Of a stretch of DNA of 64,000 nucleotides, positions 1 through 7,805 are shown piece after piece. Under the pieces are notes generated by a model. The model was given only the letters and a program-made list of their open reading frames with translations. It was not told the DNA's origin and ran no database searches. The translations under genes and the position numbers were made by a program. Every line of letters starts with the position of its first letter. Position 1 is the first letter of the stretch. The DNA is from JAZSNL01 sp045536365 (GTDB lineage Bacteria; Bacillota_I; Bacilli_A; ML615J-28; CAG-313): contig JAZSNL010000016.1 in NCBI GenBank assembly GCA_045536365.1, positions 62,001 through 126,000 of the forward strand, in the 5' to 3' direction.

Positions 1-1027
1 CTGAAGAAACCAATTCTTCAATTTGTGAAGTTCTTTGTGGATATATTGTATCCGATATTTTTGATTTACCTTGTGCCTTTAACAATAATATTAATATTAT
101 TTGTTGTAAATCTGTTGGAAATTCGGGATATTCACCGGTTTTTATTGTTATAGGTTTTAATACATTAGGTGATTCTATAATAAGTTTTCTTTGTTCATAT
201 GTGATTCTAACATTCATTTTTCTTAATACTTCAATTACTTTTTCTAATTTACATGGATTAACATTTTCTAATATGACTTTACTTTTAGGTATTATCGATG
301 ACAATATCATATAACTTCCAGCTTCAATTCTGTCAAATGGAATATCATATGTAGTTCCAAATAATTTTTTAACGCCATATATAACTAATTTATTTTCTTT
401 AAATAGAATATTAGAACCCATTTGATTTAACATTTCAATTACTGATAATACATCCGGTTCATGTGAATAGTTCTCTATTTCAACTATTTTATTTGAACAA
501 ACTGTATTAAGTAAAATATTTATAGTTGTCCCTACACTAGGTTTAGGTAGTTTAATAGATATTCTTTTATTTTTTATTTTTCTTTTTTTAATTAATATAT
601 ATCCTTTTTTTAGTATTACTTTATATCCTAATTGTTTAAATGCTTCTAAATGATAATCAATAGGTCTAACTGAAAAATTACAACCTCCTGGTTGTTTTAT
701 TTTTATTTTTCCTTTTCTTGATAGAATTGATCCTATAAAATAATAGGATGCTCGAATGGAAGCTACTTTATCTGATAGGATATTTGTCGATATTTTTTTG
801 AAATTCAATCTTAATCTTTTATTTAGTTTGTTATAATCTAATTTCCCTTTTGCTTCTATCGCAATTTCCATCATATTTATTACATCCGTAATAAAAGGAA
901 CATTATTTAATATCACATCTTCATTAGTTAAAATTGAAGCTGCTATGAGTGGTAAAGTTGTATTTTTAGAACCACTTATATTAATCGTTCCTTTTAAATA
1001 ATTTGGCATTTTTATTTTCATTTTCAT
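1..1027 (-). CDS. murA: UDP-N-acetylglucosamine 1-carboxyvinyltransferase (partial, C-terminus outside window)
   Basis: Catalyses the first committed step of peptidoglycan synthesis, transfer of enolpyruvate from PEP to UDP-GlcNAc in the cytoplasm. About 342 residues are visible; the family is usually 415-430, so roughly 80 C-terminal residues lie beyond base 1. Visible landmarks are SGSKN near the start (Lys21, Asn22, equivalent to E. coli Lys22/Asn23), PGGC with Cys116 at the place of the fosfomycin-target cysteine, and the following Arg121 and RPID. The ATG at 1027 is preceded by GAGGT at good spacing; in-frame ATGs at 1021 and 1009 are less well placed. The gene is divergent from the aspartase-like gene. 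Identification is firm; which of two possible MurA paralogues it is cannot be told. Confidence 0.95.
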   Translation of the reverse strand, partial: MKMKIKMPNYLKGTINISGSKNTTLPLIAASILTNEDVILNNVPFITDVINMMEIAIEAKGKLDYNKLNKRLRLNFKKISTNILSDKVASIRASYYFIGSILSRKGKIKIKQPGGCNFSVRPIDYHLEAFKQLGYKVILKKGYILIKKRKIKNKRISIKLPKPSVGTTINILLNTVCSNKIVEIENYSHEPDVLSVIEMLNQMGSNILFKENKLVIYGVKKLFGTTYDIPFDRIEAGSYMILSSIIPKSKVILENVNPCKLEKVIEVLRKMNVRITYEQRKLIIESPNVLKPITIKTGEYPEFPTDLQQIILILLLKAQGKSKISDTIYPQRTSQIEELVSS

Positions 1028-1079
1028 ATATATTACCTCGATACAATATATTCCAAGAAAATAAAATTATTATTAATAT

Positions 1080-1108
1080 TTGAAATTTTATCTGTTTTGT
1101 GTTATGAT
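1080..1108 (+). promoter_or_regulatory. Sigma-A type promoter of the aspartase-like gene
   Basis: TTGAAA at 1080-1085 and TATGAT at 1103-1108 are separated by 17 bases. Transcription would begin near 1114-1116, which excludes the ATG at 1114 as a realistic start and supports one of the downstream ATGs. Confidence 0.75.
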
Positions 1109-1137
1109 ATGTAATGTCGGAAAGTAAGGCGATGAAT

Positions 1138-2259
1138 ATGAAGTACAGAATCGAGAAAGATATTCTCGGAGAGAAGAAAATGCCAAGTGAAGTATATTAT
1201 GGCATATATACTCTACGAGGCAAAGAAAATTTTCAAATCACTAAACGCGGTATATGTAGACAATTAATCAAATCAGTAACTATTGTTAAAAAAGCAGCAG
1301 CTAAAGCAAATTATGAAGCCGGTGCATTAGAAGAAAAAGTTGCTGATTCAATCATTTTAGCTTGTGATGAAATATTAAATGGAAGACTTCACGGACAATT
1401 TGTAACTGATTTAATTCAAGGTGGTGCTGGTGAAAGCATTAATATGAATGCAAATGAAGTTATTGCGAATAGAGCTAATGAAATGTTAGGTGGAGAAAAA
1501 GGAAAATATGAATTTGTTGATCCTATTAAACACGTTAACTACGGACAAGCTACTAATGATGTTATTCCTACTGCAGGTAAAATAGCAGTAATTAAACAAT
1601 TAAAAAAATTAATTGTTGAATTAAAAAAATTAGAAAATTCTTTTAAAACTAAATCCAAAGAATTTGGGTTTACAAAAACAAGCGAAGAATTCGCTGCTAT
1701 CGCAACATTATTATCAAGAGACATTAAACGTATCGAAGGATCTATTAATGATTTATCAGAAATAAACTTAGGCATTAATGCTTTAAAACAAAATACTCGT
1801 GGAGCTGATAAATATTTTAAAAAGATTATTATATATATTAATAAATACTCTGGAGAAACTTTAAGACATAGTAAAAACTTACTTGATTCTACTAGAAGTC
1901 TAGATAGTTTCTTATGGGCAAGCAGTTGTTTGAAAACTCTAGCTGTTGGATTATCAAAAGCCGCTAATGATATTAATATTTTATCTGATCCAGAACATCG
2001 TGAAATTGTCTTACCTATTGTTCAGATCGATAGCAGTAATAAAGAATATAATCCTGTTATAATTGAAATGGTTAACCAAGTAGCATTTTATGTTATGGGA
2101 TTAGACGTTACTGTTACAAAAGCTATTGAAGCAGGACAATTATCAAATAATATCTTTTTACCAATTATCTTAACTTCTTTATTTGAATCTATTTCTGTTT
2201 TGAGAAGAGCTTCTAGAACTTTAAGAGAATTAGTAATCGATGACACTAAATTAGCATAA
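1138..2259 (+). CDS. Aspartase/fumarase superfamily protein lacking catalytic residues (probable pseudoenzyme)
   Basis: Resembles aspartate ammonia-lyase along its length: YRIEKDILGEK at the start, GGAG.S.NMNANEVIANRA, HVN.GQATNDVIPTA and a C-terminal stretch ending EAGQLS. At 373 residues it is about 95 shorter than normal aspartase (around 468). From family knowledge, several active-site positions are changed: the Thr of GGAGTS is Glu, the Ser of QSTND is Ala, the segment carrying the catalytic Thr-His (GRTHLQDA) is deleted, the mobile loop GSSIMPGKVNP reads IDSSNKEYNP, and the C-terminal domain of about 60 residues is missing. The reading frame is intact, with its own promoter and terminator, so it looks maintained rather than decayed. 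The start is placed at 1138 because TAAGG at 1125-1129 is 8 bases upstream; ATGs at 1114 and 1132 fit less well. Function unknown. Confidence 0.8.
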   Translation: MKYRIEKDILGEKKMPSEVYYGIYTLRGKENFQITKRGICRQLIKSVTIVKKAAAKANYEAGALEEKVADSIILACDEILNGRLHGQFVTDLIQGGAGESINMNANEVIANRANEMLGGEKGKYEFVDPIKHVNYGQATNDVIPTAGKIAVIKQLKKLIVELKKLENSFKTKSKEFGFTKTSEEFAAIATLLSRDIKRIEGSINDLSEINLGINALKQNTRGADKYFKKIIIYINKYSGETLRHSKNLLDSTRSLDSFLWASSCLKTLAVGLSKAANDINILSDPEHREIVLPIVQIDSSNKEYNPVIIEMVNQVAFYVMGLDVTVTKAIEAGQLSNNIFLPIILTSLFESISVLRRASRTLRELVIDDTKLA

Positions 2260-2260
2260 T

Positions 2261-2287
2261 AAAAGAGCATCAATTGATGCTCTTTTT
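2261..2287. terminator. Bidirectional intrinsic terminator
   Basis: AAAAGAGCATC and GATGCTCTTTT form a stem around AATT, with A and T runs on both sides. It ends the aspartase-like gene on the plus strand and the first GH5 gene on the minus strand. Confidence 0.85.
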
Positions 2288-3734
2288 ATTTTAATCCAGC
2301 TTTTGATCTTGTCCATTGCTTATACCAAATTCCCCATTCTTTTAAATGTTCATCTGAGAAATCTGTTAATGTATCATCACTATGTTTAATAATTGAAGCA
2401 GAACCTGCACTATTAGAAATGTTCCACGCAACATAACTAATATTTCTTTGGTCTAATATTTTATACCAGTTTTGAATTGATGAATAGTTCATCGCTCCAT
2501 CACCTGATGATTCCATACCGCCGTGTTCACTTATAAATACAGGGAATCCTTTATCATAAGCATTTGAAACTTGATATGTATTTTTATGTCCTGCCGCATA
2601 GAAATGATATGTATACATAATATTTTCATATCCTACTAAAGGATCTGCCATTACCGCATTTAAATTAGCTGTCCAGTTTGGATTTCCAACTAGAATAATT
2701 CCATCTGTGTTTTCTCTAATTTTAGGGATTACTAATTCTGCATATGTTTTACATTGTTTCCATGTAGTTGAACCGTTTGGTTCATTCATAATTTCATATA
2801 AAACATTATCATAATCTTTAAATTCTTTACTTATTCTACTAAAGAAGTCCATTGCTTCATCTTTATAGTACAAAGGGTTTTTATCATTTGCATCTTCAGC
2901 ACCTACCATGTGCCAGTCAATGATAACGTATAATCCCGCTTCTGTTGCGTATTTAACACCTTGAACTACTAAATTATATAGTCTTTCTTTATTAGCTTCA
3001 CTTGTACAATATCCATCTTCTGAAGTATACATTGCAAGTCGAATAACATTTATACCAAATGTATTTTTCAAACTTGAGATTGTTCCTTTGTTAACATATC
3101 TACTAAACCATTGTAATCCATGTGTACTTAAGCCAATAAGTTGGAATTTTTCACCATTTTTATCAACTAAGTCTGGACCACTTACACTTATTTTACCATG
3201 AGTAAAATAGTCATTTGATAATTTAATAGGAGTTGGAGCTTCATCGTATTTTGCAATGATAGTCATATCTGAATCAAGAACGATAAATTCTTTTGAGTAT
3301 GATGAACCATTTATTCTCCATGAAGAAAAAGCGTATTCTTCAATTGGCAAAATGTAATCTTCTAATCTTAGTTCTGTCCATGGTAAAACTTCGTATTGTT
3401 CTTCAAACATGTCATTATAGTTAATTGTTAGTATAACTGTTCTTTGTTTTTCAAATTCAGCTACTAGCGTTAAATCTTTTGTGACACTAATTTGTGATGT
3501 AAATAAATTACCTTGTTCATCTTTCCACCCTACAAAGTTGTGTAATTCTTTTTCAGCTTTTGGTAATGAAGATGCTTCTAATATTTGATCTTTTTCTAAC
3601 TCAATTGTTTGAAATAATTCTCCATCTACTAATAAATTTACTTTATAGATTTTAGGTCCTTTATCTTTACAACCTATCATAAATAAAGAAATAATTAAAA
3701 CAGAAATTATTGTTATAATTGTCTTACGCTTCAT
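2286..3734 (-). CDS. GH5 family endoglucanase-like lipoprotein with InlB-type repeats (copy 1)
   Basis: Predicted surface lipoprotein of 482 residues that hydrolyses beta-1,4-glucan or a related polysaccharide. A signal peptide with lipobox FMIGC puts the lipidated Cys at 22. Residues about 28-95 form an InlB/Listeria-Bacteroides type beta-grasp repeat (..FVGW....T.DLTL.AEF), and 97-165 a second, more degenerate one. The GH5 catalytic domain covers about 175-480 and resembles subfamily 2, with acid/base Glu318 in IMNEPNG and nucleophile Glu403 in FISEHGG; the usual SEWG is SEHG here. It is the last gene of a three-gene operon and overlaps the small membrane gene by 11 bases. It is a close paralogue of the gene at 6043-7488, nearly identical across the catalytic core. 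Substrate is inferred from the family only. Confidence 0.88.
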   Translation of the reverse strand: MKRKTIITIISVLIISLFMIGCKDKGPKIYKVNLLVDGELFQTIELEKDQILEASSLPKAEKELHNFVGWKDEQGNLFTSQISVTKDLTLVAEFEKQRTVILTINYNDMFEEQYEVLPWTELRLEDYILPIEEYAFSSWRINGSSYSKEFIVLDSDMTIIAKYDEAPTPIKLSNDYFTHGKISVSGPDLVDKNGEKFQLIGLSTHGLQWFSRYVNKGTISSLKNTFGINVIRLAMYTSEDGYCTSEANKERLYNLVVQGVKYATEAGLYVIIDWHMVGAEDANDKNPLYYKDEAMDFFSRISKEFKDYDNVLYEIMNEPNGSTTWKQCKTYAELVIPKIRENTDGIILVGNPNWTANLNAVMADPLVGYENIMYTYHFYAAGHKNTYQVSNAYDKGFPVFISEHGGMESSGDGAMNYSSIQNWYKILDQRNISYVAWNISNSAGSASIIKHSDDTLTDFSDEHLKEWGIWYKQWTRSKAGLK

Positions 3735-3912
3735 TTGTCTTACCCTTTCTTAATAAATATGTTCCTAGTAAAAATATACCAGCACTTGAATAACTTGTTA
3801 TTAATAAAATATATTTCATAAAATCTTTTTTAATTAAAATCATACATACTATTAATGATATAAAAAGTAATATTGAAAAAACTGTTAATAGATAACCTAA
3901 TATTTTATTCAT
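3724..3912 (-). CDS. Small two-helix membrane protein of unknown function
   Basis: 62 residues with two hydrophobic segments (about 6-28 and 33-54) and a short positively charged tail, so probably an integral membrane peptide. I do not recognise a family. It starts on the stop codon of the HAAS-DUF4097 gene (TAATG overlap) and its 3' end overlaps the GH5 start, so the three genes look translationally coupled. The overlaps on both sides argue that it is a real gene. Confidence 0.7.
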   Translation of the reverse strand: MNKILGYLLTVFSILLFISLIVCMILIKKDFMKYILLITSYSSAGIFLLGTYLLRKGKTNEA

Positions 3913-5936
3913 TATTCCACCTTAGTTATATTATTGCCTACTTCTACTAAAGCAGACATATTTCGTTCAATTTTAATTTCTTGGTTCGTTGACTCTGTAT
4001 TGTAATATGCTAATTGTCCATCTTGCATTTTCACATAGTAATCATTACCATAAACATTTTCCATATCTATTATCGCATTATTTGTAATCATTGAAATAGT
4101 TTCAATTTTTGTATCTTTTAAAATAACAGAACCTTTTTCTTGACCAGTGACTGTTAGCGATTTAATACTTGATTGTAAGCCATATGGATTTTCATCATTA
4201 GGTAAATCATTTTCTACCGCAAATTTAGTTGATAATTTATTATAAACTGTAATCACTGGGTATAATTGTATTTTATTAAATTCTTTTTCAAATTCATTTA
4301 ATTCAACATCTTCTAATGGATTTCCTTTTTTATCAGGAATATTTTCTGAAAGATTGTATAAATATATATTTCCAGAGTTTCCTTCTAATTTAATATTATT
4401 ACTTTTTACATATTCACATATAAAATATGAACCGCTGACAAATGCATCTAATTTGTCTTTTATTATTGTTTTAGTAATAGTAAAAGATGAAGTAGCTTGA
4501 ACAGATACAGTACATAAACTCATATCACTTTCATACATTGTTGTTATTGTGCTTGTTGAGTAATAATTAAAGCTATAACAATTCATTCTGTTTATTGTCA
4601 TTTTACCGGAATTGCTGGATAAGTTTACATTAGGAATGTTTTCATTTTTATCATTAAATAAAGGATTAGTAAATTCAATATTCTTAATATCAATATTAGC
4701 AGAACTATTAATTATATTTAATTTTTCACCTTTTGTATTATGAATATTAATATTTCCTTCTAATACATTAATTGAAATATTTTTTATATTATTTGATGTA
4801 TTTTTATAAGCTTCTTCTTCTGTTGATGTAATAAGTGTACCTTTATTTGTATTAATTGTTAAAGATTCAATATTGGAATTATATATTTGATATCCACCAG
4901 TTGTAGTTGTTAGTGAAACATCGCCAAGGTTTGATGATAAAATATTAACATTTCCAATTGAAATTGCTAAATCTAAATCAATATAATTATATTTTGATGG
5001 TAATTTAATAACAACTGTTTGTGTTGGTTCTTTTAATAAATCTAAGAAGTCATATGTTTTATTATCATCAAATTCAATAGTTAAAACATTGTTTTCTGTT
5101 TTTAAATTAAAGTTATGTTCTAATTCATGATAATAAGTGATTAGTATATTATCAATTGTATCATCTGTTGTAATAGTAAAATTTGCGGTAGAGCCTTTAT
5201 ATACTATTTTTTCTAAATTATTTTCAGTTACTTCATACTCTTCTGTAATACTATTGATATTATTATTACTACGATATAAGTATCCTTTTGTTGTAATATT
5301 TAATACTGCTGAACCGATTAAAATAAAGAAAACGACTATTGCGATTTTCACTAATACTTTTTCTTTTTTAAAGAGTTTATTGATTGTTCCACTTATTGAG
5401 AAATTTGCAATTTTTTCATTAATTTCTTTCTTTTTTAATTGTTGATATGATCCTGTTATAAAATACATAATTATTAAATAACATAAATCAACAAAATATA
5501 TAAATATTACTAGTTCAACTATTAGTAATAATATTCCCGATATTATTAATGATATTTGATCTAATAGTTCAAATTTGTTTGTTTGTGTTAATAATTTAAT
5601 TAAATTAACTGACATTGATCCAAAGATAAATGTTATATAAGCAAATATTGCAAGTATTATTAATGATACAACTATTGAAGTAATAAAGTTAACTATTGCT
5701 TGTCGTTTCATTGCTTTTTTTCTTAATTCAATATAAGCAACACCTTTTGTTTTATAAATATCTTCAGCTATTGCTTTAGGACTAGGAAATGAAGCGATAA
5801 CTTTTTCTTCTTTTTCTCCATAATCAATAGCAGTATTTATTTTTTGTTGATAAAACTTAATTATTTCATTTTGATCTTTTGGTTTTAAATATTTAAGTTC
5901 TTCAGCTAATTGTGTTAAAAATTCTCTTTGATCCAT
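3912..5936 (-). CDS. HAAS (DUF1700)-transmembrane-DUF4097 family protein
   Basis: 674 residues. Residues 1-70 match the HAAS/DUF1700 type of cytoplasmic helical domain (MDQREFLTQLAEEL, then ...VIASFPSPKAIAEDI). Hydrophobic segments lie at about 80-115, 125-155 and 195-215. The large extracytoplasmic remainder is rich in short beta strands with repeated N-I/L patterns, as in DUF4097 putative adhesin or envelope-stress domains. Related proteins in other Bacillota are often beside a PadR regulator; none is seen here. It is the first gene of an operon with a small membrane protein and a GH5 lipoprotein. The ATG is preceded by AGGAGATATAAATT. The exact role is unknown; envelope sensing or anchoring is inferred from domain architecture. 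Confidence 0.75.
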   Translation of the reverse strand: MDQREFLTQLAEELKYLKPKDQNEIIKFYQQKINTAIDYGEKEEKVIASFPSPKAIAEDIYKTKGVAYIELRKKAMKRQAIVNFITSIVVSLIILAIFAYITFIFGSMSVNLIKLLTQTNKFELLDQISLIISGILLLIVELVIFIYFVDLCYLIIMYFITGSYQQLKKKEINEKIANFSISGTINKLFKKEKVLVKIAIVVFFILIGSAVLNITTKGYLYRSNNNINSITEEYEVTENNLEKIVYKGSTANFTITTDDTIDNILITYYHELEHNFNLKTENNVLTIEFDDNKTYDFLDLLKEPTQTVVIKLPSKYNYIDLDLAISIGNVNILSSNLGDVSLTTTTGGYQIYNSNIESLTINTNKGTLITSTEEEAYKNTSNNIKNISINVLEGNINIHNTKGEKLNIINSSANIDIKNIEFTNPLFNDKNENIPNVNLSSNSGKMTINRMNCYSFNYYSTSTITTMYESDMSLCTVSVQATSSFTITKTIIKDKLDAFVSGSYFICEYVKSNNIKLEGNSGNIYLYNLSENIPDKKGNPLEDVELNEFEKEFNKIQLYPVITVYNKLSTKFAVENDLPNDENPYGLQSSIKSLTVTGQEKGSVILKDTKIETISMITNNAIIDMENVYGNDYYVKMQDGQLAYYNTESTNQEIKIERNMSALVEVGNNITKVE

Positions 5937-5956
5937 AATTTATATCTCCTATATTT

Positions 5957-5985
5957 ATTTTACCAAAAAAGTGCTTCAAAGTCAA
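5957..5985 (-). promoter_or_regulatory. Promoter of the DUF4097-GH5 operon
   Basis: On the minus strand TTGACT (5985-5980) and TAAAAT (5962-5957) are 17 bases apart, just upstream of the AGGAG ribosome binding site. Confidence 0.8.
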
Positions 5986-6013
5986 TTAATAGAGTTTCGT
6001 TATTATATAAAAT

Positions 6014-6040
6014 AAAACACTATGTTTAACATAGTGTTTT
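6014..6040 (-). terminator. Terminator of GH5 copy 2
   Basis: AAAACACTATG and CATAGTGTTTT pair around a short loop immediately after the gene, with a T-rich stretch following on the minus strand. Confidence 0.8.
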
Positions 6041-6042
6041 AA

Positions 6043-7488
6043 TTATTTCATTTGTGCTTTGTTTCTTGTCCATTGCTTATACCATTTTCCCCACTCAGTT
6101 AAATGTTCATCTGAGAAGTCAGTTAAAGTATCATTTCCGTTCTTAATAATTGATGATGAGCATAAGCTATTAGATAAATTCCACGCAACATAACTAATAT
6201 TTCTTTGGTCTAATATTTTATACCAGTTTTGAATTGATGAATAATCGATTGCACCATCACCTGATGATTCCATACCACCGTGTTCACTTATAAATACAGG
6301 GAAACCTTTAGAGTAAGCATTAGTTACTTGATATGTATTTTTATGATCTGCCGCATAGAAATGATATGTATACATAATATTTTCATATCCTGTTATTGGA
6401 TCAGCCATTACCGCATTCAAATTTGAAGTCCAGTTTGGATTACCTAATAGAATAATACCATCTGTATTTTCTCTAATTTTAGGGATTACTAATTCTGCAT
6501 ATGTTTTACATTGTTTCCATGTAGTTGAACCATTTGGTTCATTCATAATTTCATATAAAACATTATCATAATCTTTAAATTCTTTACTTATTCTACTAAA
6601 GAAATCCATTGCTTCATCTTTATAATATAATGGGTTTTTATCATTTACATCTTCAGCACCTACCATGTGCCAGTCAATAATAACATAAAGGCCCACTTCT
6701 GTTGCGTATTTAACACCTTGAACTACTAAGTTATATAGTCTTTCGCGATTATTAGGATTATCACAATAGCCATCCTCTGAGGTTGTTAAAGCTAGTCTAA
6801 TAACATTAATTCCATAAGTGTTTTTAATTGCCGCAAAAGTTCCTTTGTTAACATATCTACTAAACCATTGTAATCCATGTGTACTTAAACCAATAAGCTG
6901 GAATTTTTCACCATTTTTATCGACTAAGTCTGGACCACTTACACTTATTTTACCATGAGTAAAATAGTCATTATCTAAATTAAGTGGTGTTGGTGAATCC
7001 ATATATATAGCGTCTATTCTCATATCAGAATCTAATATGATAAATTCTTTTGAATATGAAGAACCATTGATTTTCCATGATGCAAAAGCATATTCTTCTA
7101 TTGGTAAAATATATTGATCTAAATATATTTCTGTCCATGTTAAAACTTCATATTGTTCTTCGAACATATCGTTATAATTAATAGTTAAGATGGCGGTAGG
7201 TAGTTTTTGGAATTCAGCTGTTATTGTTTTATCACAAGTAATTACTATGTCAGTTGTTATTAAATTACCTAGTTCATCTTTCCATCCAATAAAACGATAT
7301 AAATCTTTATTTGCTGTAGGAAAAGAATTATATTGTAATATTTCATTTGAAATTATTTCTTTTGTTTCTACTGTTTTATTATCAATAATAAATTTTACTT
7401 CGTATGTTTCTTCTTTATTCTTACAGCCTAATAAAAATAGTGAACAAATAATAATAGAAAGAATTGATATCACAAATCTCTTTTTCAT
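6043..7488 (-). CDS. GH5 family endoglucanase-like lipoprotein with InlB-type repeats (copy 2)
   Basis: Paralogue of the gene at 2286-3734 with the same plan in 481 residues: lipobox LFLLGC (Cys22), two InlB-like beta repeats (about 28-95 and 97-165), and a GH5_2-like catalytic domain with acid/base Glu317 (MNEPNG) and nucleophile Glu402 (SEHGG). The start at 7488 is chosen because AGGAGG lies just upstream; 14 further codons are open before it but have no ribosome site and run into a terminator hairpin. The first repeat is much more diverged between the copies than the catalytic core. The gene sits downstream of two tRNA genes with a hairpin terminator between, so its expression may depend on readthrough. 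Confidence 0.88.
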   Translation of the reverse strand: MKKRFVISILSIIICSLFLLGCKNKEETYEVKFIIDNKTVETKEIISNEILQYNSFPTANKDLYRFIGWKDELGNLITTDIVITCDKTITAEFQKLPTAILTINYNDMFEEQYEVLTWTEIYLDQYILPIEEYAFASWKINGSSYSKEFIILDSDMRIDAIYMDSPTPLNLDNDYFTHGKISVSGPDLVDKNGEKFQLIGLSTHGLQWFSRYVNKGTFAAIKNTYGINVIRLALTTSEDGYCDNPNNRERLYNLVVQGVKYATEVGLYVIIDWHMVGAEDVNDKNPLYYKDEAMDFFSRISKEFKDYDNVLYEIMNEPNGSTTWKQCKTYAELVIPKIRENTDGIILLGNPNWTSNLNAVMADPITGYENIMYTYHFYAADHKNTYQVTNAYSKGFPVFISEHGGMESSGDGAIDYSSIQNWYKILDQRNISYVAWNLSNSLCSSSIIKNGNDTLTDFSDEHLTEWGKWYKQWTRNKAQMK

Positions 7489-7505
7489 ACATTCCTCCTT
7501 TTTAT

Positions 7506-7531
7506 AAAAAAAATATGCTTTTAAAAGCATA
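7506..7531 (-). terminator. Terminator/attenuator between tRNA-Gln and GH5 copy 2
   Basis: The palindrome TATGCTTTTAAAAGCATA is followed on the minus strand by a run of eight T. Only a few bases separate it from the AGGAGG of the GH5 gene, and no promoter fits between them. Confidence 0.75.
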
Positions 7532-7544
7532 CAAATTTTAAAGA

Positions 7545-7620
7545 TGGTAGGGCTAAATGGATTCGAACCATTGAAATGACGGAGTCAAAGTCCGTTGCCT
7601 TACCGCTTGGCTATAGCCCT
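7545..7620 (-). tRNA. tRNA-Gln (anticodon TTG)
   Basis: A 76-base cloverleaf including an encoded CCA. The acceptor AGGGCTA pairs with TAGCCCT, the anticodon loop is CTTTGAC with TTG, and the T loop is GGTTCGAATCC. It lies directly after tRNA-Tyr on the same transcript. Confidence 0.95.
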
Positions 7621-7627
7621 ATAAAGA

Positions 7628-7712
7628 TGGTGGAAGGGGACGGATTCGAACCATCGAACTCGGAGAGAGCGGATTTACAGTCCGCCGCGTTTAGCCACTT
7701 CGCTACCCTTCC
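7628..7712 (-). tRNA. tRNA-Tyr (anticodon GTA)
   Basis: An 85-base class II tRNA with a long variable arm. The acceptor GGAAGGG pairs with CCCTTCC, the anticodon loop CTGTAAA contains GTA, the T loop is GGTTCGAATCC, and CCA is encoded. The gap to tRNA-Gln is 7 bases. Confidence 0.95.
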
Positions 7713-7760
7713 ATTTATTCTAACAGATGTGAACAAGGCGTACCATCACATCGCTAGAAT

Positions 7761-7789
7761 ATTATACTACATTTATTATTTTTTGTAAA
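7761..7789 (-). promoter_or_regulatory. Promoter of the tRNA-Tyr/tRNA-Gln transcript
   Basis: On the minus strand TTTACA and a perfect TATAAT are separated by 17 bases, about 50 bases upstream of tRNA-Tyr. Confidence 0.85.
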
Positions 7790-7805
7790 TAGTTTTGATA
7801 ATTTT

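Noticed and set aside
5137..5445. 102-codon open frame on the plus strand
   Set aside because: It lies wholly antisense to the HAAS-DUF4097 gene, has a hydrophobic composition typical of reversed A+T-rich sequence and no ribosome site.
7190..7507. 105-codon open frame on the plus strand
   Set aside because: Antisense to the signal peptide and repeat region of GH5 copy 2; no ribosome site.
7576..7788. 70-codon open frame on the plus strand containing EGDGFEPSNSERADLQS
   Set aside because: It runs antisense through both tRNA genes; this peptide is a well-known artefact of translating reversed tRNA genes.
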